Shown piece by piece: positions 9,853 to 18,649 of a DNA stretch of 64,000 nucleotides. The stretch is taken from positions 398,546-462,545 of the forward strand of contig QCWE01000001.1 in assembly GCA_003149555.1 (NCBI GenBank). The letters are read 5' to 3'. Every line of letters begins with the position of its first letter. Positions within the stretch are counted from its first letter, which is position 1. The position numbers were made by a program, and so were the translations under genes. Source of the DNA: Candidatus Aquiluna sp. XM-24bin5 (GTDB taxonomy: Bacteria; Actinomycetota; Actinomycetia; Actinomycetales; Microbacteriaceae). The notes under the pieces are model-generated. The model was not told the origin of the DNA, did no database searches, and was given only the letters and a program-made list of their open reading frames with translations.

Positions 9853-9858
9853 TACCCT
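9853..9858 (+). promoter_or_regulatory. -10 box placed for leaderless transcription of mqo
   Basis: TACCCT fits the TANNNT pattern and is six bases upstream of the mqo ATG at 9865. The intervening bases contain no ribosome binding site. Confidence 0.45.
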
Positions 9859-9864
9859 TATTAC

Positions 9865-11331
9865 ATGCCCGAGCTAGAGAAATATGACGTCGCGCTTGTT
9901 GGTGGCGGCATCATGTCCGCGACACTCGGCGTACTCATAAAGCTTGCAGAGCCGAAGACTCGCGTCGTCATGTTTGAGCGTCTTGGTGAGGTGGCGGAAG
10001 AGTCATCGGATGCTTGGAACAACGCTGGAACCGGGCACGCTGCCCTCTGCGAGCTCAATTACATGCCTGACAGCAAAGATGGCAGCCTGCCAGACGCAAC
10101 AAAGGCAATCTCAATCAATGAGCAGTTCCAGGTCTCCAGGCAGTTCTGGGCTTATTGCGTTCAAAAGGGAATTCTGGAAAAGCCAGAGACTTTCATCCGC
10201 ACCGTCCCCCACATGACTTTTGTAAAGGGCGAAAAAGACGTCGACTACCTCTCCAGAAGGCACACGGCGCTAAAGGAGCAGCCGTTATTCGCGGGCATGG
10301 AGTTTTCGGAGGATCCAACCGAGATTTCCAAATGGATACCGCTCATGATGGATGGCAGGGCCAAAGAGCAAGTTGCCGCCACCTGGATAGAGCAGGGCAC
10401 AGATGTTGACTATGGAGCGATAACTCGCCAGATGACCTCATGGCTCGAAAAGTCGGGTGTCGAGATCCGCAGATCGAGCGAGGTTAAGAACCTTTACCAG
10501 TACAAGGATGGCTCCTGGCAGCTCTGGCTTGGCTCGCAAGGTGATTTCGTAGCAGCCACAAAGGTTTTCGTTGGCGCGGGCGGCTACTCTCTCAAGTTGC
10601 TTCAGAAGTCAGGGATCCCTGAAATTGACGGATACGGCACATTCCCCGTTTCGGGCCATTTCCTTAGGACCGACAATCCTGAGCTTGTAAAAAGGCACAA
10701 TGCCAAGGTCTACTCTCAGGCGGCCGTCGGAGCTCCTCCAATGAGCGTTCCCCATCTGGACACCAGGGTAGTTGATGGCAAGCAATCTCTATTGTTCGGG
10801 CCATTCGCAGGGATTAAGCCTAAGTTCCTCAAGAACGGCTCGGTTTTCGATCTCCCACTGTCTGTTAGGCCTAGGAACATACTTCCTTATCTCTCCGTTG
10901 CCCTGAAAAACTTGGACCTTTTGATTTACCTCATCAAAGAGATAACCAAGTCCAAGAAAGCCAAATTGGAAATGCTTCGTGAGTTTGTGCCAACTGCAAA
11001 GCCAGAGGACTGGACTTACTACGAGGCGGGACAGAGGGCGCAGATCATCAAGCCCGCGGGACGTCTAGGGACGCTCCAGTTCGGCACCGAGGTGGTCTCT
11101 TCGTCAGATGGCACTATCGCTGGTTTATTGGGCGCAAGCCCGGGCGCGTCTGTGTCCGTTTGGGCCATGCTGGACGTTCTTGAGCGACTCGCTCCAAAGA
11201 CGCTTGACGCCTACAGCTCTGGTGAACTGGCCGGTGCCATAGACGGATTCCGAACTAACCTCAACACCACCCCTTCTAAGGCAAAGCGCCACCTGAGCGC
11301 TACAGCAAAAGTCCTGAAACTGAGCAAATAG
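9865..11331 (+). CDS. mqo: Malate:quinone oxidoreductase
   Basis: 488-residue FAD-dependent membrane-associated enzyme that oxidises malate to oxaloacetate and passes electrons to the quinone pool, replacing or complementing NAD-malate dehydrogenase in the TCA cycle. The N-terminal dinucleotide fold is DVALVGGGIMSATLGVLI, followed by the Mqo-specific WNNAGTGHAALCELNYMP and SINEQFQVSRQFW blocks; the C-terminus has LLGASPGASVSVWAMLDVLE. Length is normal for the family (about 490-500). ATG at 9865 has no ribosome binding site and sits six bases after a -10 box. The gene ends six bases before a strong hairpin terminator. Confidence 0.96.
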   Translation: MPELEKYDVALVGGGIMSATLGVLIKLAEPKTRVVMFERLGEVAEESSDAWNNAGTGHAALCELNYMPDSKDGSLPDATKAISINEQFQVSRQFWAYCVQKGILEKPETFIRTVPHMTFVKGEKDVDYLSRRHTALKEQPLFAGMEFSEDPTEISKWIPLMMDGRAKEQVAATWIEQGTDVDYGAITRQMTSWLEKSGVEIRRSSEVKNLYQYKDGSWQLWLGSQGDFVAATKVFVGAGGYSLKLLQKSGIPEIDGYGTFPVSGHFLRTDNPELVKRHNAKVYSQAAVGAPPMSVPHLDTRVVDGKQSLLFGPFAGIKPKFLKNGSVFDLPLSVRPRNILPYLSVALKNLDLLIYLIKEITKSKKAKLEMLREFVPTAKPEDWTYYEAGQRAQIIKPAGRLGTLQFGTEVVSSSDGTIAGLLGASPGASVSVWAMLDVLERLAPKTLDAYSSGELAGAIDGFRTNLNTTPSKAKRHLSATAKVLKLSK

Positions 11332-11336
11332 AAAAA

Positions 11337-11360
11337 CCCCCGATCCGAGTGGACCGGGGG
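11337..11360. terminator. Bidirectional hairpin terminator between mqo and the 5'-nucleotidase gene
   Basis: A 10-bp stem with a single mismatch and a 4-base loop (CCCCCGATCC, GAGT, GGACCGGGGG) lies between two convergent genes. It is preceded by an A run (11332-11336), which becomes a U run on the minus-strand transcript, and followed by CCTTTCC on the plus strand, so it can stop transcription from both sides. Confidence 0.85.
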
Positions 11361-11373
11361 CCTTTCCTATCAG

Positions 11374-13299
11374 CTAGTAACCAATCAAGGTCACTCGACC
11401 ATCAGTTCCCGAGTAGATGGAGGTTGCAGGTATCTCTGGATATCCGCTGTCTCCAACAGGGAAGCTCTGGAGGAATCTCTTCAGAGCATCTGCATAGTCT
11501 GGTCCAATCTGAACTGGGGTGTACTTCGCGAAGGTTGGGTAACCATCGCCACCAGCTCCGATGAAGGCGTTAGTGGTAACGGTGATGTCCGGAGCACCAG
11601 AGACGATGACACCGTCCTTGATGATCTCAGTTCCATCGTCGAGGGTGAAGGTGCGAACCCTGTTTCCCTCAACTGCAATTGAGTCCTCGTCGTCCGACAA
11701 CACCTGGGCCGTGTAGCTGGCGTCAAACGTCACCTTCGCACCAGCGATCTGGAGGAAGGCTCCATTGCTGCTGTTTGCAACAGCTGCGCTGCGCTCTAGA
11801 AGCGAGCGAACATCTGCCGGAGACATCTCAACAAATACGACTTCCTTGTTTGCAAATGGCATGAAGTTGTAGACGTCTTGCATTGAGATGTTGTCAGTTC
11901 CAGCCGCTGGGAAGTCATCCCCGCCATTCTGACGAAGCCCACCACCGTTTTGAACAGCGATGACGTTCTCGGTCGGCAGTGACAGCTCCGCGGCAATCAG
12001 GTTGTAGGAGTAGAGCTGAGAGTCTGTTGCAAGGTTGCCCATTGCTGACTCTCCATTCCTCATTGCTGGTCTTGACCTGTCAAGGTTCAAGGTGGTCGAG
12101 GCAATGATTGTTGTTGCTAGTGCATCCGTGCAGGTCTCAACAGGCGTCGTTGCAAGCGCCTTGATAACTGCATCCTCAGTCACTGCATCCGTCGCGCCCA
12201 CGGCAGTAGACACGGCGTCCTCAACAATTACTCGGCGAGGGTAGGAGTCGGCATCCCAGCCCTTTACGTGGCCGTCAGCGTCGAACCTCACATCGAGGCG
12301 ACCAAGATAGTTGTAATTACCCTTGGCGGTAACCATTGGGACAATCATTCCTGACTTGTTGCGAGCAATTATCGGGTAGTCGCCCTGAATGTCCTCACGG
12401 TCACCAGGGAGCATCTTCAACTGTGCTCCAAGACCAAGAGGGGCCTGCAGCAACTCATCGCCTCCACCGGCAACTGCAACGTCGACATCTTCTAGAAGAG
12501 AGACAAGCTCACGATCGTTAGCAAGGCTCTGAAGGTGGCTCACGAGAATGATCTTGTTGACGCCAGCGGCAGTCAAGGCATCAATCTCGGCCTGAACCAC
12601 GACTGCTGTGTCGGCGATGTTACGAGTGGTAACCGTTGCGGTTCCAGGACTTGAAACAGTAGGAAGATCCGGATACATCGAGCTCACTACGCCGAATACC
12701 TCGCCGGAGACGGGGTCAGTGTGGGTGTAGCTCTTTCCGAGGGTTCCAGCCGCTGCGAGAGCGGAAAGGTCAGCATTCTCGCTGAAGTCCATGTTGCCCG
12801 ATATGAAAGTGTGGTCTGACTTTCCAGACTGGGCGGTAACAGTGTTGATGAATCGCTTCAAGAAGTTTGTACCGAAGTCGAACTCGTGGTTACCAAGAAT
12901 GTGTACGTCGTACTCCATCAGCCCCTGCGCTACCGCGTCGTAGACAGTCTGAGTGCTGTCCTTAGTTGATGGAGCGGAACAGTTGAGAGCCGGACTGGCG
13001 AGATAGCTATCGCCAGCATAGACAGTAAGGACGCTGTTTCCCTGCCCACGGGCATCAGCAATCTCTCTGTCCATGACTGAGGCGAACGCCGCAATACCGC
13101 CGATCGTAAGATTTGCTCCCGATGGCAGTTCGTACTCGTCTGAAGAAAGTGCCGATTCCCCATCGTTATTGTGCAGGAGCGACAGAGTTACCTGATTGTC
13201 ACTGTGACCTGCAGAGATAGCAGCCGCTGGCGCAAGCGCAATGGCAATGCCTGCAGCCGATACTGCAGCAACTATCCCCCTTATTTTGCTTTGCATCAT
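11374..13299 (-). CDS. Secreted 5'-nucleotidase / 2',3'-cyclic phosphodiesterase family protein
   Basis: 641-residue metallophosphoesterase with a Sec signal peptide (basic start then a hydrophobic Ala/Ile stretch to about residue 30, likely cut near AISAGHS). The catalytic N-domain has LSLLHNNDGES, ILGNHEFDFGTNFL and VSHLQSL, which supply metal ligands; the first motif is D-x-E where UshA has D-x-H. The C-terminal 5'-nucleotidase domain has QNGGGLRQNGG, MPFANKEVVFVEM and TNAFIGAGGDGYP for base stacking and substrate binding. No C-terminal anchor is seen, so the protein is probably released. It would free phosphate and nucleosides from extracellular nucleotides. ATG at 13299 follows a ribosome binding site (AGGAGAT). 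Confidence 0.88.
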   Translation of the reverse strand: MMQSKIRGIVAAVSAAGIAIALAPAAAISAGHSDNQVTLSLLHNNDGESALSSDEYELPSGANLTIGGIAAFASVMDREIADARGQGNSVLTVYAGDSYLASPALNCSAPSTKDSTQTVYDAVAQGLMEYDVHILGNHEFDFGTNFLKRFINTVTAQSGKSDHTFISGNMDFSENADLSALAAAGTLGKSYTHTDPVSGEVFGVVSSMYPDLPTVSSPGTATVTTRNIADTAVVVQAEIDALTAAGVNKIILVSHLQSLANDRELVSLLEDVDVAVAGGGDELLQAPLGLGAQLKMLPGDREDIQGDYPIIARNKSGMIVPMVTAKGNYNYLGRLDVRFDADGHVKGWDADSYPRRVIVEDAVSTAVGATDAVTEDAVIKALATTPVETCTDALATTIIASTTLNLDRSRPAMRNGESAMGNLATDSQLYSYNLIAAELSLPTENVIAVQNGGGLRQNGGDDFPAAGTDNISMQDVYNFMPFANKEVVFVEMSPADVRSLLERSAAVANSSNGAFLQIAGAKVTFDASYTAQVLSDDEDSIAVEGNRVRTFTLDDGTEIIKDGVIVSGAPDITVTTNAFIGAGGDGYPTFAKYTPVQIGPDYADALKRFLQSFPVGDSGYPEIPATSIYSGTDGRVTLIGY

Positions 13300-13431
13300 T
13301 GATCTCCTGACCTGTGCTCTGAGAGGCCAGAACCATCTTTGAGTTCGGCCTCATTCAAAACCTAGTGCCGAACATCTTGGGAAAGTTAACTCAGTTAAAA
13401 CTCAATTCAACTAGTGGATGAAGGTTTTTCA

Positions 13432-13506
13432 TGGTGGGCGATACTGGGTTCGAACCAGTGACCTCTTCCGTGTCAGGGAAGCGCGCTACCACTGCGCCAA
13501 TCGCCC
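13432..13506 (-). tRNA. tRNA-Val (anticodon GAC), 3' CCA encoded
   Basis: Complete cloverleaf: 7-bp acceptor stem GGGCGAT/ATCGCCC, D arm GCGC..GCGC, anticodon stem CTTCC/GGAAG with loop CTGACAC (anticodon GAC), T arm ACTGG TTCGAAC CCAGT, discriminator A and an encoded CCA. It is the last gene of a minus-strand tRNA cluster Gly-Cys-Val. Confidence 0.96.
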
Positions 13507-13519
13507 GGGTTGTAGCTAG

Positions 13520-13590
13520 AGGTGAAGACGGGATTCGAACCCGTGTATACGGCTTTGCAGGCCGCTGCCTCGCCTCTCGGCCACTCCACC
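13520..13590 (-). tRNA. tRNA-Cys (anticodon GCA)
   Basis: 71-base cloverleaf with acceptor GGTGGAG/CTTCACC (one G-U pair), anticodon loop CTGCAAA giving GCA, T loop TTCGAAT and discriminator T(U73), the identity base for Cys. CCA is not encoded. Confidence 0.95.
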
Positions 13591-13612
13591 GTTTCAGGGT
13601 GAAACCTCTGAG

Positions 13613-13685
13613 AGCGGATGACGAGACTCGAACTCGCGACCCCAACCTTGGCAAGGTTGTGCGCTACCAACTGCGCCACATCCGC
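13613..13685 (-). tRNA. tRNA-Gly (anticodon GCC)
   Basis: 73-base cloverleaf with acceptor GCGGATG/CATCCGC, D arm GCGC..GCGC, anticodon stem CAACC/GGTTG with loop TTGCCAA (anticodon GCC), T loop TTCGAGT and discriminator T. CCA is not encoded. It is the first gene of the cluster. Confidence 0.96.
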
Positions 13686-13746
13686 ACTGCTCCATATGGA
13701 ACCTTTGAATTATGCCATAAAAGAAACACCAGTGGGCAAAGCTAAA

Positions 13747-13768
13747 GGGGCGAGATTTCCCTCGCCCC
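13747..13768 (-). terminator. Hairpin terminator after amt
   Basis: Perfect 8-bp stem GGGGCGAG/CTCGCCCC with a 6-base loop, 18 bases past the amt stop codon on the minus strand, followed on that strand by TTTAGCTTT. The tRNA cluster begins 60 bases further on. Confidence 0.75.
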
Positions 13769-13786
13769 TCTAGCCCTATGTTTTGT

Positions 13787-15010
13787 CTAGGACTTAGCCT
13801 CTGCGTCCTGGCCGAAGCTGTATGCAGCCTCACCGTGAACGACTAGGTCAACGCCTGCGATCTCTTCCTCGCTCTTGACCCTGAAGCCAATCGTCTTCTC
13901 GATTGCGAAGCCAATGACAAGGGCCAGTACGAAGCTGTAGATGAGCACTCCAAAGGCTGCAACGGTCTGAACCAGAAGCTGGCCAGCGTCACCACCAGTG
14001 AAGAGTCCGGTGTCGATGGCAAAGAAGCCCAGGTAGAGAGTTCCTACTAGACCAGCCACGAGGTGGATTCCAACTACGTCAAGAGAGTCGTCGTAGCCGA
14101 GCTTGAACTTGAGGTCTACAGCCAAAGCTGAGAGCACGCCAGCCAGAACACCCAACACCAGGGCCCAGAATGGGGTTACGTTGGCACATGCTGGGGTGAT
14201 TGCCACCAGACCTGCAACTGCACCTGAGGCGGCACCGATTGACGTTGCCTTACCCTCCTTGACCTTCTCGATTGCTAGCCAGCCGAGAATGGCGGCTGCG
14301 GTAGCGCCGAGAGTGTTCACAGTAATCAGTCCCACGTTCTCCATGTTGTTTAGGAACTCTGCACCTACGTTGAATCCGAACCAGCCGAACCATAGGAGTG
14401 CCGCGCCCAGAAGAACGAGGGGAACGTTGTGTGGTTGCATGATGCCCTTTGCAAAGCCAAATCGCTTACCCAGCACGATGGCAAGGGCGAGAGCGGCAGC
14501 ACCCGCGTTGATGTGAACTGCTGTTCCGCCCGCGTAGTCGATTACGTCAGCGGTACCAAACCAGGTTCCAAGTTCCATGATCCAACCGCCACCCCAAACC
14601 CAAGAGGCCACAGGGAAGTACACGAGTGTGGCCCAGATCCCGGCAAACACGAGCCAAGGGCCGAACTTGGCGCGGTCAGCAATGGAGCCTGAGATCAAGG
14701 CAACAGTAATAATCGCGAAGGTCGCACCAAACGCCGCACCAATCAGGTCATCGTTTCCGAGACCATCGAGCGCGAAGGTGGCGAATGGGTTTCCAGAGAA
14801 GTCTGTTGGGCTCTCAACAGCAGACATGCTGAAGCCGTAGAGAATCCAGAGCACTCCGATGAGTGCCAGCGAGCCGAAGCTCATCATCATCATGCTTACA
14901 ACGCTTTTTGCCTTAACCAATCCCCCGTAGAAAAAGGCCAAACCTGGCGTCATGAGCAGGACGAAGGCGGTAGCAGTTACCGCCCAGCTAAGTGAACCTG
15001 TGTCCAACAT
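13787..15010 (-). CDS. amt: Ammonium transporter Amt
   Basis: 407-residue trimeric ammonium channel. About eleven membrane segments; the N-terminal helix has FVLLMTPGLAFFYGGLV, the family signature region around DYAGGTAVHINAGAAALALA carries the first of the twin pore histidines, and VVGIHLVAGLVGTLYLG the second. The C-terminal cytoplasmic tail (GEAAYSFGQDAEAKS) resembles the PII-responsive tail of other Amt proteins. No glnB/glnK or glnD is next to it, unlike the common actinobacterial amt-glnK-glnD operon, so a PII gene would have to be elsewhere. The 175-base upstream gap (15011-15185) holds its promoter; ATG at 15010 is preceded by GGAAGG. Confidence 0.97.
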   Translation of the reverse strand: MLDTGSLSWAVTATAFVLLMTPGLAFFYGGLVKAKSVVSMMMMSFGSLALIGVLWILYGFSMSAVESPTDFSGNPFATFALDGLGNDDLIGAAFGATFAIITVALISGSIADRAKFGPWLVFAGIWATLVYFPVASWVWGGGWIMELGTWFGTADVIDYAGGTAVHINAGAAALALAIVLGKRFGFAKGIMQPHNVPLVLLGAALLWFGWFGFNVGAEFLNNMENVGLITVNTLGATAAAILGWLAIEKVKEGKATSIGAASGAVAGLVAITPACANVTPFWALVLGVLAGVLSALAVDLKFKLGYDDSLDVVGIHLVAGLVGTLYLGFFAIDTGLFTGGDAGQLLVQTVAAFGVLIYSFVLALVIGFAIEKTIGFRVKSEEEIAGVDLVVHGEAAYSFGQDAEAKS

Positions 15011-15185
15011 TTAATTACCTTCCTTTGAATGACCGAGTGGCCAATGCAGAAATGTTGGGGCCTCCATGTTTCAAAAGGCGTCTAGTTTTGTTAATTCCCT
15101 GTTACATCGATGCGTCCACAGTCAGGCAGGTGGAAATCTTTAGAGCCGGAAATCTCTTATCCTTTACTGGAACCTAAGGAGACGA

Positions 15186-16322
15186 ATGAAAAGCGATAGG
15201 TCCGCAGCGCTACTGCTCATGGGAGCCGCAATTCTCGGCCTCGTGATCGCCAACAGCCCCTTTGGGCCCGCTTTTCTAGATTTCAAGTATTCATACGTAG
15301 GGCTGGAGGAACTTGGGCTAAAGCTGACCGTAGAGCACTGGGTCTCGGATCTGCTTCTCGCGACCTTCTTCCTTGTAGCGGGTCTGGAGCTCAAATATGA
15401 GCTGACTGTTGGTGTGCTCTCGAAGCCCTCCACGGCGCTTGTACCGATACTTGCGGGTGTAGGTGGAGTGGTGGTTCCGGCCTTGATTTATACCGCCTTC
15501 AATTGGGGCAGCGACTACATGGTTGGCTGGCCCATTCCTACAGCAACCGACATTGCCTTTGCACTTGGCGTGCTGGCGATCTTCGGTCGTGGAATGCCAA
15601 AGCCCGCGCGGGTTTTCCTTCTTGCACTAGCGATCTTTGATGACCTTGTAGCGATTCTGATAATCGCAATCTTCTACACCGAGGACGTTCGAATCGAATG
15701 GCTGTTAGCAGCCGCTATTGTCCTTGCAGGTCATTCACTTGCAGAGCGCTTCAACAAGCTTCCGATCAACTACGTCCGGATTCTAACCTTCCTACTTGTT
15801 TGGTATGCCGTTTACCAGTCCGGTGTTCACGCAACCATCGCTGGAGTAGCCCTGGGGCTAATCATTCCTGCGAAGAAGACCCACGCGCTGGTTGGGAAGA
15901 TACAGCCATGGACCAACACAGTCTCGCTACCAGTCTTCGCATTCTTTGCGGTTGCCATCGCGCTTCCAACCTTTGACGGTAGCTTCTCGACCGTATTTAC
16001 CGGCATCAGCGTTGCCTTACCAGTTGGAAAGATCGTGGGTATCACTGCCCTTGCATTCATTGCCAACAAGATAGCCAAGGAAGAGGCAAGGCTTGAGCTG
16101 GAGCTTCCTGACTTTGCGGCTATAGCTGGGCTTGCCGGAGTGGGCTTCACCGTCTCGCTCTTGATGGCAAACCTTGCGTTTGTCGGTGCACCTCAGATAC
16201 TCGCCGAGGCCACTCTGGCGGTCATCATCGGCTCACTGCTTTCAATGGCCTTTGGTGCTTGGCTTTCTCAAAAGCGTGGCCGCTACTACATGGCGAAACA
16301 TCGCGAGGAGAATGCCGCCTAG
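15186..16322 (+). CDS. nhaA: Na+/H+ antiporter NhaA
   Basis: 378-residue inner-membrane antiporter that expels Na+ (or Li+) in exchange for protons. The family landmarks are PTATDIAFALGVLAIFG (discontinuous helix TM4) and FLLALAIFDDLVAILIIAIFYT with the Asp-Asp pair that binds Na+ and H+ (TM5). The C-terminal helices include AIAGLAGVGFTVSLLMANLAF. Length is normal (about 380-430). ATG at 15186 has an AAGGAGA ribosome binding site. The 3' end overlaps the convergent ZapE-like gene by 4 bases. Confidence 0.96.
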   Translation: MKSDRSAALLLMGAAILGLVIANSPFGPAFLDFKYSYVGLEELGLKLTVEHWVSDLLLATFFLVAGLELKYELTVGVLSKPSTALVPILAGVGGVVVPALIYTAFNWGSDYMVGWPIPTATDIAFALGVLAIFGRGMPKPARVFLLALAIFDDLVAILIIAIFYTEDVRIEWLLAAAIVLAGHSLAERFNKLPINYVRILTFLLVWYAVYQSGVHATIAGVALGLIIPAKKTHALVGKIQPWTNTVSLPVFAFFAVAIALPTFDGSFSTVFTGISVALPVGKIVGITALAFIANKIAKEEARLELELPDFAAIAGLAGVGFTVSLLMANLAFVGAPQILAEATLAVIIGSLLSMAFGAWLSQKRGRYYMAKHREENAA

Positions 16323-17314
16323 AGCTCTGAGAGGGCGCCTAAGCGGCTGACAGCCCTGAGGTATTTCTTGCGGTATCCACCTTCGATCATGGTTTTTGAA
16401 AACACCTCTGTTACAGCCACATCCCCTGAGCTGCGAACAGGTATCTGCATTTCATAGAGCCGATCGACAAACACAACAAAACGAAGCGCGGGAACCTGGT
16501 CATGAAGTTGTTGGACGTTCGAAATTGCGAGGCTGCCTACGGCCGAGAGCAGCTTGCGAAACTTGGTGGGGTGAAGAGTTGCTAGATGTGCGAGCAAATC
16601 ATTGAAGGAGTCCAAGTGTGCGCCTGTCTTGGCTGCCCAAGCCATGAGCTCAACGGGGTTCAAGATCGGTGCATGAGCATCAGGGTCGCGATGACGGTAG
16701 TCCTCTCCGTCGATTCTGAGCACTTGGAAACGCTCCCCTAATCCCGCAATCTCTCGGGCAAAGTCCTCTGCTGCAAACCTGCCTTCCCCAAGCGCGTTGG
16801 GGGGTGTATTAGAAGTTGCGGCAAATTTGACCCCGCGTCCCGCAAGCTCCTTGAGCAGCCTTGAGAGGATCATCGTGTCGCCAGGATCGTCAAGTTCAAA
16901 CTCGTCTATACACACTAGCGAGAACTCCGAAAGACGCCGAACGGCCTCTTGGAAGCCGAGGAACCCAACTATTGAGGTGTATTCGAGGAAGGTTCCGAAT
17001 GCCTTCTTACCTCTGAACTGGTGCCAAATGCTTGCCAGCAGGTGTGTCTTGCCAACCCCAAAACCGCCATCCAAATAGACACCCGGTGGTTGCTCACCTC
17101 GTCCAAACAGCTTGCCCGTGTTTCCCGTTGCGAATTGTTTAGCTGCGTTAACAGCCGCCTGTTGGCTAGGAAAATCGGGGTCAGGTAGATAAGAATCGAA
17201 GGTTGCATTATCGAATTCGGGAGGTGGCACCAACTGTCGCATAAGCTCTTCTGCAGAGATGTCTGGAGAATAGCTACATAGGGAATTGGGTCCCGAAGAC
17301 CGCTGTTCACCCAA
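16319..17314 (-). CDS. zapE: ZapE/AFG1-family P-loop ATPase
   Basis: 331-residue ATPase of the ZapE/Lace1 family, associated with cell division (Z-ring) in proteobacteria and with mitochondrial protein quality control in eukaryotes. Walker A is GGFGVGKTHLLA (residues 83-94), Walker B is LVCIDEFELDDPGD, and the family box KFAATSNTPPNALGEGRF follows as sensor 1. The opening LMRQLVPPPEFDNATFDSY is typical for the family. Proposed start is TTG at 17314, but the family alignment would also allow the ATG at residue 25. Divergent from the sulfurtransferase gene with 37 bases between them. Actual role in this actinobacterium is not established. Confidence 0.88.
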   Translation of the reverse strand: MGEQRSSGPNSLCSYSPDISAEELMRQLVPPPEFDNATFDSYLPDPDFPSQQAAVNAAKQFATGNTGKLFGRGEQPPGVYLDGGFGVGKTHLLASIWHQFRGKKAFGTFLEYTSIVGFLGFQEAVRRLSEFSLVCIDEFELDDPGDTMILSRLLKELAGRGVKFAATSNTPPNALGEGRFAAEDFAREIAGLGERFQVLRIDGEDYRHRDPDAHAPILNPVELMAWAAKTGAHLDSFNDLLAHLATLHPTKFRKLLSAVGSLAISNVQQLHDQVPALRFVVFVDRLYEMQIPVRSSGDVAVTEVFSKTMIEGGYRKKYLRAVSRLGALSEL

Positions 17315-17351
17315 ATGTCATCACCACCAGACCGCTAGTTTATGGAGATAA

Positions 17352-18236
17352 GTGCAGTCAATGAGCGAACAAGACAAGATTTCCCAGTACTCACGCCCCG
17401 AAGCGTTGGTGACCACGGAATGGCTTTCCGGCAATCTCAGTGATGTGACCGTTGTGGAGTCCAATGAAGACATCCTGCTCTACGACACAGGCCACATTCC
17501 CGGAGCCGTGAAGCTCGATTGGCACACCGAGCTAAACGATCAGGTGAGGCGCGACTACCTAGATGGCGAGAACTTTGCGAAACTGATGCGCGACAAGGGG
17601 ATCTCTAGAGATGACACCGTTGTCCTATACGGCGATAAATCAAACTGGTGGGCCGCTTACGCATTCTGGGTCTTCAAGCTATTCGGCCATGAGGACGTCC
17701 GTCTTCTTGATGGAGGCAGAATGAAATGGATAGCCGAAGGACGTGAGCTCACTACCGACAAGCCTCTCCGGCAGGCTGGCGATTACGAGACGGTAACCAG
17801 AGACGACAGCCGTATCCGAGCCTTCAGGGATGACATTGCCAAGCACCAGCCCTCCCCCATCATTGACATCCGCTCACCGCAGGAATACACCGGAGAGCGT
17901 CTTCACATGCCGGATTACCCAAATGAGGGAGCCGCTAGAGCGGGACACATTCCGAGTGCAAAAAACATACCCTGGGGAAGGCTCGTTCAAGAGGACGGCA
18001 CCTTCAAGCCCCTTGGGGAACTTCAGGAGATTCTTTTTCAAGAGACTGGCGCGAAGCCAACCGATAAGTTCATCACCTACTGCCGCATTGGAGAGCGCTC
18101 GTCGCTGACTTGGTTCGCCCTGAAGTATCTCGTTGGTGTCGAAGATGTAAGGAACTATGACGGTTCTTGGACCGAATGGGGCAATCTAGTCGGCGTTCCA
18201 ATCGCCCAGGGTGACCAGCCAGGGGTTTTTGCTTGA
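17352..18236 (+). CDS. Two-domain sulfurtransferase (thiosulfate/3-mercaptopyruvate type, rhodanese)
   Basis: 294-residue tandem rhodanese protein. The N-terminal domain (about 18-135) lacks a catalytic Cys, as in all such enzymes; the C-terminal domain carries the active loop YCRIGERSS with catalytic Cys at residue 244. The CRxGxR[ST] loop is the thiosulfate type. It transfers sulfane sulfur to cyanide in the test tube; in the cell it probably serves sulfur mobilisation, and the SufE-like gene that overlaps its stop codon supports this. Start could be GTG at 17352, with GGAG four bases upstream, or ATG at 17361; both are in frame. Confidence 0.93.
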   Translation: MQSMSEQDKISQYSRPEALVTTEWLSGNLSDVTVVESNEDILLYDTGHIPGAVKLDWHTELNDQVRRDYLDGENFAKLMRDKGISRDDTVVLYGDKSNWWAAYAFWVFKLFGHEDVRLLDGGRMKWIAEGRELTTDKPLRQAGDYETVTRDDSRIRAFRDDIAKHQPSPIIDIRSPQEYTGERLHMPDYPNEGAARAGHIPSAKNIPWGRLVQEDGTFKPLGELQEILFQETGAKPTDKFITYCRIGERSSLTWFALKYLVGVEDVRNYDGSWTEWGNLVGVPIAQGDQPGVFA

Positions 18237-18649
18237 GTGCAAACGACATAGTCGAGGAGTTCAGTCTGATGCCGGACTCTGAGAAGCTTCAGTTGCTCCT
18301 CGAGTACAGCGAGGGTCTTCCCGATATTCCTGCAAAGTATGGAGAGAATCCAGAACTCATGGAACGCGTGGAAGAGTGCCAAGCTCCAGTATTCATAGCG
18401 GTCGAGGGCGACGAATCAGCAGTTGAGCTGTTCTTCTCAGCACCCAGGGAAGCTCCCACAACTAGGGGCTTCGCAGCCGTGCTACATGCCGCTCTAAATG
18501 CGAAAACAGCCCAGGAGATTATTGACCTCGACGATGATTTTCCAGGGCAGTTGGGTCTTGAGAAACTCATTTCCCCTCTTCGCGTAAGGGGAATGCGAGG
18601 TATGTTGTTTCGAATCAAGAGAAAGACCAAAGAGCTAGTTGCGAGTTAG
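18233..18649 (+). CDS. SufE-like Fe-S metabolism protein
   Basis: 138-residue SufE family protein. It has the acceptor cysteine in the family loop [14 protein letters not shown] (Cys49), and the downstream segments [22 protein letters not shown] and the terminal basic helix. SufE proteins accept persulfide sulfur from a cysteine desulfurase and hand it to the SUF scaffold. Here the neighbour is a sulfurtransferase, not SufS, suggesting a persulfide relay between the two products. The gene starts with TTG at 18233 in a TTGA overlap with the sulfurtransferase stop, so expression is coupled. The next gene overlaps it by 11 bases. Confidence 0.88.
   Translation: MSANDIVEEFSLMPDSEKLQLLLEYSEGLPDIPAKYGENPELMERVEECQAPVFIAVEGDESAVELFFSAPREAPTTRGFAAVLHAALNAKTAQEIIDLDDDFPGQLGLEKLISPLRVRGMRGMLFRIKRKTKELVAS

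Noticed and set aside
13481..13690. Open frames over the tRNA cluster
   Set aside because: They are read through tRNA-Val, -Cys and -Gly and carry no protein signal.
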